Origin: Thioalkalivibrio sp.
GTDB taxonomy: Bacteria; Pseudomonadota; Gammaproteobacteria; Ectothiorhodospirales; Ectothiorhodospiraceae
Assembly: GCF_007692535.1 (NCBI RefSeq)
Contig: NZ_REBW01000061.1
Coordinates: 1 to 36,871, forward strand
Direction: 5' to 3'
Length of the DNA: 36,871 bases
The number at the start of each line of letters is the position of its first letter. The stretch's first letter is position 1. A program made the position numbers and the translations under genes. The notes beneath the pieces are model-generated. The model had not been told where the DNA came from. It saw only the letters and a list, made by a program, of their open reading frames with translations, and searched no databases. Of the stretch, positions 30,310 to 36,871 are shown piece after piece.

Positions 30310-30343
30310 GTAGGTCGGGTTAGCCCGAAGGGCGTAACCCGAC
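30310..30343. repeat. Palindromic repeat, variant centre (GTAGGTCGGGTTAGCCCGAAGGGCGTAACCCGAC)
   Basis: Same outer stem as the family; the centre is replaced by a self-complementary GCCCGAAGGGC. Confidence 0.88.
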
Positions 30344-30355
30344 ATCACGCTTGGC

Positions 30356-30805
30356 TCAGGCCGCGTACCGGGCCTTGGCTTCGCGGGCCGCCTTAGCCTC
30401 GGCCTCGGAGTAGGCCTTGCCCGACCACAGCATTTCGTAGGCGATCTCCTCGTTGCCATTCTCGCAGAGGTCGAGCACCTCGCGGAACAGCGGCTGGAAG
30501 GTCTCGCTGCGGTGCGATGCCTCGTGTTCCTCGAACGACTTCCAGAAGGTGATGATCAGGGCCTCCTTGTCCTTCAAGGGGCTGTCCACGGGCTGGCCGA
30601 TGGTCGAGCCCTCGTTCGAAACGGCACCGGAATTCATGGCCACGAACCCGCCGACAAAGCCGGTGTCGGAGTGGTAGGTCTTCACGTTCTCGCAGAGCAT
30701 CGCGACGCGCTCCTGAAGATCGTCCACCGTGTATTCCGGCTTGATGATCACGCGATTGAGGGTCACGACACCATCGGGCGGGAAGTTGCTGATGAGCTGA
30801 CTCAT
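30356..30805 (-). CDS. Half-size sulfur oxygenase reductase (SOR)-like protein
   Basis: GFVGGFVAMNSG...ALIITFWKSFEEHEASHRSETFQPLFREVLDLCENGNEEIAYEMLW parallels recalled archaeal SOR GFVGFQNHIQIG...[48 protein letters not shown]. HxxxH and the following E are retained. ATG 30805 follows a GGAGG RBS. Confidence 0.7.
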   Translation of the reverse strand: MSQLISNFPPDGVVTLNRVIIKPEYTVDDLQERVAMLCENVKTYHSDTGFVGGFVAMNSGAVSNEGSTIGQPVDSPLKDKEALIITFWKSFEEHEASHRSETFQPLFREVLDLCENGNEEIAYEMLWSGKAYSEAEAKAAREAKARYAA

Positions 30806-30865
30806 GACTGCCTCCTTTTCGGCAACAAGCCCCATGCGGGGCGTTTCAGTACTTGATTGACTGCT

Positions 30866-30893
30866 AATATAAATGACCTAGTAGAATAGTCAA
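30866..30893 (-). promoter_or_regulatory. Candidate sigma70 promoter of the SOR-like gene (TTGACT-16-TATATT), overlapping an IscR type-1-like box
   Basis: Minus strand: TTGACTATTCTACTAGGTCATTTATATT; AT-rich island in GC-rich DNA. Confidence 0.5.
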
Positions 30894-30932
30894 GAATTCC
30901 CCTGCGGCTTACGGACCATTACACTCTTCACC

Positions 30933-31751
30933 ATGGATATTCACGACTCCGATCCGCTGCGGCGCCTTCGCGCCATCATGGCGCGGCTGCGCGACCCGGA
31001 CGGCGGCTGCCCCTGGGATCGTGCGCAAACGCCCGGATCGATCGTCCCCTATACCCTGGAGGAGGCCTACGAGGTCGGCGAGGCCATCGCCAGCGCAGAG
31101 CCCGAAGCCATCCAGGGCGAGCTCGGAGACCTGCTCTTCCAGGTGGTTTTCCAGGCGCGTCTGGGCGAGGAGGCCGGGGATTTCGACTTCGACGACATCG
31201 CGCGCGCGATTGGCGACAAGCTGCTGCGCCGGCACCCGCACGTGTTCGGCGATGCCGAGTTCGCGCAGGACCACGAGCGGGAAGCGGCGTGGGAATCGGC
31301 CAAGGCCGACGAGCGCCGCGATCGCGACCGGCACAGCGCGCTGGATGACATCCCGCTGGCGATGCCGGCGCTGGCGCGTGCCCAGAAACTGCAGCGCCGG
31401 GCGCGGCGGGTCGGCTTCGACTGGGACGAAGCGGCTGCGGTCATCGACAAGATCCGCGAGGAGATCGGCGAGGTGCAGGCCGAGTTCGAGCAGGGTGCCG
31501 TGCCCGAACGCCTCACGGACGAGGTGGGTGACGTGCTGTTCACCGTGGTGAACTGGGCTCGGCACCTGGGCGTCGACGCAGAGACCGCGCTGCGCGGCAG
31601 CAACCGCAAGTTCGAACGCCGCTTTCGCGCAATGGAAACCCTGGCCGAAGCCGATGGTCCAGGGATGAACGATCTGAGCCTGGACGAACTCGAAGCCCTC
31701 TGGGCCGAGGCGAAGCGCTCGGAAGGAAAGGGTCCCCTGGACCACCTTTGA
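30933..31751 (+). CDS. mazG: Nucleoside triphosphate pyrophosphohydrolase
   Basis: LRDPDGGCPWDRAQTPGSIVPYTLEEAYEVGEAI, GELGDLLFQVVFQARLGEE, LTDEVGDVLFTVVNWARHLGVDAETALRGSNRKFERRF. Confidence 0.96.
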   Translation: MDIHDSDPLRRLRAIMARLRDPDGGCPWDRAQTPGSIVPYTLEEAYEVGEAIASAEPEAIQGELGDLLFQVVFQARLGEEAGDFDFDDIARAIGDKLLRRHPHVFGDAEFAQDHEREAAWESAKADERRDRDRHSALDDIPLAMPALARAQKLQRRARRVGFDWDEAAAVIDKIREEIGEVQAEFEQGAVPERLTDEVGDVLFTVVNWARHLGVDAETALRGSNRKFERRFRAMETLAEADGPGMNDLSLDELEALWAEAKRSEGKGPLDHL

Positions 31752-31765
31752 CGCAAGGATTCCCC

Positions 31766-32491
31766 ATGTCGCACGTACTGGAAGTACCCGAGCACTTCAT
31801 GCCGGCCCGGATCGAGCGGATCGAGCAGGTTACGCCGTTGATCAAGGTCTTCACCCTCGCAGCAGATCCACTGCGCTTCCGCGCGCGGGCGGGCCAGTGG
31901 GTGGATCTTGCGATCCCCACCGCCGGCGAGCCCCTGGTCGGAGGGTATTCGGTGGTCTCCGCGCCCAGCGCCGACGGTCGCCTGCAGCTCGCGATCAAAT
32001 ATGCCGATCACCACGACGCCACGCATCACCTGCACACCGTGAGCCGGGTCGGCGATGAAGTCTTCGTTACCGCCGGCCAGGGCCCGTTCTATTTCGAGCA
32101 CGGGATGAGTCGGGAAGTGGTGCTGCTGGGCGCCGGTATCGGCGTCACGCCCTTGATGAGCATCCTGCGTTTCATCCACGCCGAGGCGCCCGACGTTCAC
32201 GTGCACCTCGTCTACAGCGTGGCATCGCGGCGCGAGGTGCTGTTCGCCGAGGAACTCGCCCAAATCTCCCGCTCGCCCAACATCGACGTGACGCTCACGG
32301 TGACCCGCGATGCCGAGGACTGGCTCGGACACACGGGCCGCATCAGTCATCCGCTGCTCGAGTCCCTGAACCTGTCTCGGGAGGCGCTGTACTACTTCTG
32401 CGGCTCGCGCGAATTCATCGAGGACATGACCGATCTGCTCGGCGAGTGGGGCATCCCGGAGCAACAACTCAAGTACGAGAAGTGGTGGTAG
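31766..32491 (+). CDS. FAD/NAD(P)-binding oxidoreductase (ferredoxin reductase-like)
   Basis: RARAGQWVDLAIP, GGYSVVSAPS, GAGIGVTPLMSILR, YYFCGSREFIEDM, C-terminal EQQLKYEKWW. ATG 31766 preferred over TTG 31748. Confidence 0.88.
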   Translation: MSHVLEVPEHFMPARIERIEQVTPLIKVFTLAADPLRFRARAGQWVDLAIPTAGEPLVGGYSVVSAPSADGRLQLAIKYADHHDATHHLHTVSRVGDEVFVTAGQGPFYFEHGMSREVVLLGAGIGVTPLMSILRFIHAEAPDVHVHLVYSVASRREVLFAEELAQISRSPNIDVTLTVTRDAEDWLGHTGRISHPLLESLNLSREALYYFCGSREFIEDMTDLLGEWGIPEQQLKYEKWW

Positions 32492-32536
32492 CCCGAGGTG
32501 CCTCGGAGCCTGCGATCCACGTAGGCGACCCAGGGC

Positions 32537-33418
32537 TCAGATGAGCCGTAGCGAGAAGTCGGTTGCGCGCAGATGCTTGGTGAGGCTGCCCATCGAGATG
32601 TAGTCCACGCCGGTGGCGGCGATGCTGGGCAGGGTCTGCTCGCTCACGTTCCCGGACGCCTCGGAGACGGCGCGCCCCCGGATCCTTTCCACGGCTTCGC
32701 GCAGCGGTTCCAGTTCGAAGTTGTCCAGCATCACGATGTCGGCGCCGGCGTCCAGCGCCTGACTGACCTCATCCAGGGTCTCGGTCTCCACCTCGATCCA
32801 GCGACCCTTGCCCATCGCGCGGGCCCGTTCCACCGCGACCTGGATGGAGCCGCAGGCCAGGATGTGGTTCTCCTTGATCAGCACCGCGTCCCAGAGCCCC
32901 ATCCGGTGGCTGTATCCGCCGCCGCAGCGCACCGCGTACTTCTGCGCGACGCGCAGACCGGGAAGCGTCTTGCGGGTGTCCAGAAGACGCGTGCGGCCCC
33001 CGGCGAGGAGCTTGACCAGCCGCGCGGTCTCGGTGGCCGTTCCCGACAGCGTCTGGAGCAGGTTCAGGGCGCAGCGTTCGGCAGAGAGGATGGCCCGGGC
33101 AGGCCCGCTGATCTCGGCGACGATACCGGGCGTCTCCACGGTCGTCGCCTCGTCGACCGTCCACAGCACGCGTACCCCCGGCGCGAGGGCCCGGAAACAG
33201 GCGTTGAACCATGCCTGCCCGCAGATCACCGCGGGTTCGCGCAGGTGCAGCTCCGCGCGGGCCTGCTGCTCCGCGGGAACGAGTGTCGCGGAGAGGTCTC
33301 CGGAGCCGAGGTCCTCCCGCAATACCGCCTGGACCAGTGTCTGGATCTCTCCGGGATCCGGCGGCTCGGCCGGTTCGGCGAAGGGATCGAGCAAACGGCC
33401 TGTGCGGGCCTGATTCAT
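32537..33418 (-). CDS. nadC: Nicotinate-nucleotide pyrophosphorylase (carboxylating)
   Basis: VLREDLGSGDLSATLVP, LLDTRKTLPGLRVAQKYAVRCGGGYSHRMGLWDAVLIKENHI, ADIVMLDNFELEPLREAV. Confidence 0.97.
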   Translation of the reverse strand: MNQARTGRLLDPFAEPAEPPDPGEIQTLVQAVLREDLGSGDLSATLVPAEQQARAELHLREPAVICGQAWFNACFRALAPGVRVLWTVDEATTVETPGIVAEISGPARAILSAERCALNLLQTLSGTATETARLVKLLAGGRTRLLDTRKTLPGLRVAQKYAVRCGGGYSHRMGLWDAVLIKENHILACGSIQVAVERARAMGKGRWIEVETETLDEVSQALDAGADIVMLDNFELEPLREAVERIRGRAVSEASGNVSEQTLPSIAATGVDYISMGSLTKHLRATDFSLRLI

Positions 33419-33664
33419 CGCTGCCCCCGGTGACGGGCTGCGGACCGGCCGGATGCGTGGCCGCACCATATCCGGCTGGTTTTGCGGAGCGAAAATGTCT
33501 CGGTGCTGTTCACGGTTCCTTGTATAGCGGATTCGGCAGGTGGTGAGAAGCCCCGAACGATCGAAGATCGCGCCGGCCGCTTTGCCACAGGAGCGAGGGG
33601 CGCGCCGCCCGGTCCTGGCGCGTTACACTCCAACGCGTGATCCAGCGGTTGTGGAGGGCTTGCC

Positions 33665-34570
33665 GTGAGCGACGATCATCTGTCCCGCAGGGGCATGCTG
33701 AATGCCGGCATGCTCCTGGCGTTACTGGCATTGGCGGTATTCGTGGCGGCGACGGGGGCGATCTGGCCTGCCCTGCAGGTTTGGCTGGCCGATCTGAGTA
33801 CGCTGCAGTTGGGCGTCCTCGCGAGTTTCGTCGCCGGCATGTTCACTGCAGTCGGGGCGATCCCCATCTTCTTCCTGCGGCGCATATCGCGCGAGGTGGA
33901 GGACACCCTGATGGGATTCGGCGCCGGGGTGATGCTCGCGGCGACCGCCTTTGAGTTGGTGTTGCCGGCGGCCGCGATTGCCGAGGCAGACCTCGGCAAC
34001 TCCTGGCTGGCGGCGCTGCTGGTCGGTACCGGTATCGCGCTCGGCGGCGGCTTCCTGCTGGCGCTGCACCGGCTGGTGCCGCACGAGCATTTCGTGACCG
34101 GGCCACAGAGCGGCGCGGACCCGAAGAAGATCCGGCGGGTCTGGCTGTTCGTGTTCGCGATCGCCCTGCACAACCTGCCCGAGGGACTGGCCGTGGGCGT
34201 TGGCTTCGGCGGCGAGGATCTGAGCGACGGGGTCGCGCTCGCGATCGGGATCGGCCTGCAGAACATCCCCGAGGGCCTGGTGGTCGCGGTGGCGCTGATG
34301 ACCCTCGGATACAGCCGGCTGGCGGCCTTCGGCGTCACGCTGCTGACCGGCCTGGTGCAGCCTGTCGGCGGCCTGATCGGGGCCGGGGCGGTGACCCTGA
34401 TGGAGATGCTGCTGCCGTGGGGGCTGGCCTTTGCCGCCGGGGCGATGCTGTTCGTGATCAGTCACGAGATCATCCCCGAGTCCCATCGCAAGGGGCACGA
34501 AGGGAAAGCCACCTTCGGGGTTCTGCTGGGCTTCATCGTGATGCTCACCATCGATATGGTGCTGGACTGA
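33665..34570 (+). CDS. ZIP family metal transporter
   Basis: FAIALHNLPEGLAVGVGFGG and GIGLQNIPEGLVVAVAL, HEIIPESHRKGHE; GTG start. Confidence 0.93.
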   Translation: MSDDHLSRRGMLNAGMLLALLALAVFVAATGAIWPALQVWLADLSTLQLGVLASFVAGMFTAVGAIPIFFLRRISREVEDTLMGFGAGVMLAATAFELVLPAAAIAEADLGNSWLAALLVGTGIALGGGFLLALHRLVPHEHFVTGPQSGADPKKIRRVWLFVFAIALHNLPEGLAVGVGFGGEDLSDGVALAIGIGLQNIPEGLVVAVALMTLGYSRLAAFGVTLLTGLVQPVGGLIGAGAVTLMEMLLPWGLAFAAGAMLFVISHEIIPESHRKGHEGKATFGVLLGFIVMLTIDMVLD

Positions 34571-34684
34571 GCCAGGCCGTGACAGTTAGCGCGGTTGCGC
34601 AGATCATGGCTTGTCTGGATTCGCCCCCAGCGGGTTTTCGCGATCCCAACCCAATCCACAAATGACCGTACAGGAGGAACCACC

Positions 34685-35401
34685 ATGCCTGGCAAGCCAA
34701 TTCGTACCGCCCTGGTGACCGGCAATTCCAGCGGACTGGGCCTCGGCCTGACCCGCGTGCTGATGCGCGAGGGTGCCGCAGTGTATGGCCTCAGCCGCCG
34801 CGGCTGCCCCGAAGAGACGGCGGGCGACGTGCGCGTCGACCTGGCCCAGTACGAAGCCATTGCACCTGCCATGGCGCAGCTGCTGGACGGGGTCGAAAGC
34901 CTGGACCTGGTGGTCCTGAACGCGGGCCTGCTCGGGCAGATCCAGAGCATGCAGGAGGCGGACATCGCCGAGCTCCGGCAGTTGATGGACGTGAACGTTT
35001 GGGCGAACAAGCCGATTCTCGACCATCTCTTGGCGCATGGCATCGAGGTGGGCCAGATCATCGCCATCTCCTCCGGGGCCTCGGTATCCGGCAATTTTGG
35101 CTGGAGCGGCTACTCGATCTCGAAGGCGGCCCTGAACATGTTCGTGCAGCTGTACGCGCACGAGTTTCCGGACACGCACATGCACGCCCTTGCGCCCGGT
35201 CTGGTCGACACCGCGATGCAGGAATTCATCTCCGATGCAGTCGACCTCGAGCGCTTTCCGGCCCTGAAGCGCCTGAAGGAGGCGCGCGGCACCGACGCGA
35301 TGCCCGACAACGAATCCGCCGCGCAACAGATCCTCGGCAGTCTGGCACGACTCCGCGACGCCCCCAGCGGACGCTTCGTCGACCTGCGCGACTTGTCCTA
35401 G
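34685..35401 (+). CDS. SDR family NAD(P)-dependent oxidoreductase
   Basis: ALVTGNSSGLGLGLTRVLMREGAAVYGLSRRG, IIAISSGASVSGNFGWSGYSISKAALNMFV; strong AGGAGG RBS upstream. Confidence 0.93.
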   Translation: MPGKPIRTALVTGNSSGLGLGLTRVLMREGAAVYGLSRRGCPEETAGDVRVDLAQYEAIAPAMAQLLDGVESLDLVVLNAGLLGQIQSMQEADIAELRQLMDVNVWANKPILDHLLAHGIEVGQIIAISSGASVSGNFGWSGYSISKAALNMFVQLYAHEFPDTHMHALAPGLVDTAMQEFISDAVDLERFPALKRLKEARGTDAMPDNESAAQQILGSLARLRDAPSGRFVDLRDLS

Positions 35402-35440
35402 CCGTAGGGAGCAGCCAGGCAACCCGAGGGTGCAATGAGC

Positions 35441-35634
35441 GGCGCGCATTGCATCGCTGGAGGCCTCGCGCCTGCGGGCTGTCCCCGCTCTGGAAGCGGT
35501 GCGGTTCGGCTGCGCTTCAGGGCACCCTGCGAGAGTCTTACGGGCCAGGGCATCACGGGGGGAAGGGTTGCACCGCGGGCGCTTGGAGCCCTGTTCGTCT
35601 TGACATCCTCCCCGCCATGAACGGCTGGCTTGAC
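35441..35634 (+). mobile_element. Possible remnant of an IS200/IS605-type right end, without tnpA/tnpB
   Basis: CTTGACATCCTCCCCGCCATGAACGGC resembles the recurrent IS605-family end CTTGACATCCTCCCCGCCCTGAAGGGC. Upstream CGGCTGCGCTTCAGGGCACCCTGCGAGAGTC lacks any intact gene. Confidence 0.35.
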
Positions 35635-35664
35635 GCGCCTTTTGGCCATAAACCGGTTTTTCGG

Positions 35665-35679
35665 CATATTCCGAATATG
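35665..35679. promoter_or_regulatory. Inverted repeat CATATTC-C-GAATATG
   Basis: Perfect 7-bp arms with 1-bp centre in an AT-rich stretch. Confidence 0.4.
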
Positions 35680-35806
35680 GCGATATAAAAGATTTTCATC
35701 GCGGGTCATCAAAAAAAAATAAGCTACTAGAGCGCTGGGACATTGTTCCCGCGGCTCTGTTGCGGGAGTCCAGTGCGGGCAAGGGCTGGGTCACTTCTCG
35801 CCCAGC

Positions 35807-35815
35807 TTTTCCACA
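35807..35815 (+). promoter_or_regulatory. DnaA-box-like site TTTTCCACA
   Basis: Fits TTWTNCACA; lies upstream of nrdA. Confidence 0.4.
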
Positions 35816-35843
35816 GGTTGCTCAGCCTCTTTGCACAGCAATG

Positions 35844-35859
35844 ACACAACATATTGTGT
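35844..35859. promoter_or_regulatory. NrdR box ACACAACATATTGTGT
   Basis: Close match to recalled NrdR consensus ACACWATATATWGTGT, upstream of a ribonucleotide reductase gene. Confidence 0.75.
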
Positions 35860-35925
35860 CTAGGAATGCCCGGACACACGCCCTATAGTATCTCGCCGTA
35901 ACCCCCGGTTCAGCGCGAGGTCCTT

Positions 35926-36871
35926 ATGCACAGCGAAGCCCAGCCCCTCTCTCCGTCGGTTCCCGCCGAAGTCTCCCACGCCGTCGACGCAGGCCCGAGT
36001 GCCGAGATCCTCGCGACCTCGCCGGGACGGCACCAGGTGATCCGCCGCAATGGCAAGGTCACCCATTTCGACGGCGCGAAGATCGGTGTCGCAATCACCA
36101 AGGCCTTTCTGGCCGTGGAGGGGGGTGGCGCCGCGGCCAGCCGCCGCATTCACGAGATCGTCGAGGACCTGACCGGGCAGGTCACGGACAACCTGTTCCG
36201 CCGCGCGGGCGGTAGTGGCGTCCAGGTGCACATCGAGGACATCCAGGACCAGGTCGAACTGGTGCTGATGCGCGGCGGCCACCACAAGGTCGCCCGGGCC
36301 TATGTGCTGTACCGCGAGAAACAGGCAGAGAAGCGCGCCGCCGAGGCCGCGAAGAAGAAGCCGGCGCCCGCTGCGGCGGATGTGCTGCACGTCACCCGCG
36401 CCGACGGCACCCGCGTGCCGCTCGACGAGGCGCGTATGGCTGCGGTCGTCGACGAGGCCTGTCGAGACCTGGAGCAGGTGGACGCGGCCAGGGTGCTGGC
36501 CGAGGCCCGGCGCAACCTGTTCGACGGCGTCGCCGAGAAGGACGTCGGCACCGCCCTGGTGATGGCGGCCCGCGTACAGATCGAGCAGGAGCCGAATTAC
36601 TCGCAGGTCACCGCGCGCCTGCTGATGGACAACCTGCGCCGCGAAGCGCTGAGCTTCCTGGCCGGTCTGCCGCAGGAGGCCACCCAGGCCGAGATGGGCG
36701 CACGCTACCCCGAGTACTTCCACGCCTACATCAAGCGCGCGGCCCAGCTCGAGCTGGTCGACTCCGAACTCACCCGCTACGATCTCGACGCCTTGGGCAA
36801 GGCAATGAAGCCCGAGCGCGACCTGCAGTTCACCTACCTCGGCCTGCAGACCCTGTACGACCGCTACTTCA
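35926..36871 (+). CDS. nrdA: Ribonucleoside-diphosphate reductase alpha subunit, 5' portion (truncated by window end)
   Basis: MHSEAQPLSPSV...HQVIRRNGKVTHFDGAKIGVAITKAFLAVEG (ATP cone), a second cone-like region, and NYSQVTARLLMDNLRREAL. Open to the window end. Confidence 0.9.
   Translation, partial: MHSEAQPLSPSVPAEVSHAVDAGPSAEILATSPGRHQVIRRNGKVTHFDGAKIGVAITKAFLAVEGGGAAASRRIHEIVEDLTGQVTDNLFRRAGGSGVQVHIEDIQDQVELVLMRGGHHKVARAYVLYREKQAEKRAAEAAKKKPAPAAADVLHVTRADGTRVPLDEARMAAVVDEACRDLEQVDAARVLAEARRNLFDGVAEKDVGTALVMAARVQIEQEPNYSQVTARLLMDNLRREALSFLAGLPQEATQAEMGARYPEYFHAYIKRAAQLELVDSELTRYDLDALGKAMKPERDLQFTYLGLQTLYDRYF

Noticed and set aside
30024-30343. Possible CRISPR array
   Set aside because: Only two 131-bp identical units plus hairpin repeats; no short-repeat/unique-spacer alternation and no cas genes.
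30356-30805. Generic antibiotic-biosynthesis-monooxygenase (ABM) annotation
   Set aside because: Fold class may be shared, but the specific TFWK...HxxxH...LFR...GxxExxYE pattern fits SOR much better; left open pending an HMM search.
35860-36723. 287-aa minus-strand ORF opposite nrdA
   Set aside because: nrdA on the plus strand is clearly coding but is missing from the track because it has no stop in the window.
1-36871. tRNA or rRNA genes
   Set aside because: No convincing T-arm/acceptor pattern or rRNA sequence noticed by eye; a tRNAscan run would be needed to exclude them.

Overview
The window is about 36.9 kb of GC-rich, gene-dense chromosome. Gene content suggests a gammaproteobacterium, plausibly a haloalkaliphilic sulfur oxidiser of the Ectothiorhodospiraceae type (inference only). 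Recognisable blocks, left to right: (1) CPD photolyase, SDR and a MerR/B12-like regulator on the minus strand, with an 11-bp-periodic TGTACA-type operator, divergent from an exported DUF255 thioredoxin-fold protein; (2) DUF1841, nth, an unknown gene and a complete rnfABCDGE operon; (3) mtnB-mtnD-mtnC; (4) metG, mrp/apbC, dcd and fabA; (5) an unknown coiled-coil membrane protein, a TIGR04211-type SH3 protein and a complete mrpABCDEFG Na+/H+ antiporter operon; (6) a stand-alone lpxD set among hairpin repeats and a perfect 131-bp tandem duplication; (7) a short protein whose residues match the N-terminal half of sulfur oxygenase reductase (SOR), including the three Fe-ligand positions; (8) mazG, an FNR-like reductase, nadC, a ZIP transporter and an SDR; (9) the 5' part of nrdA behind an NrdR box and a DnaA-box-like site. 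The strongest novelty candidate is the half-size SOR-like protein (30356-30805, minus) and its promoter. Family calls come from reading the translations. No database search was run, and comparisons to known proteins are from memory.
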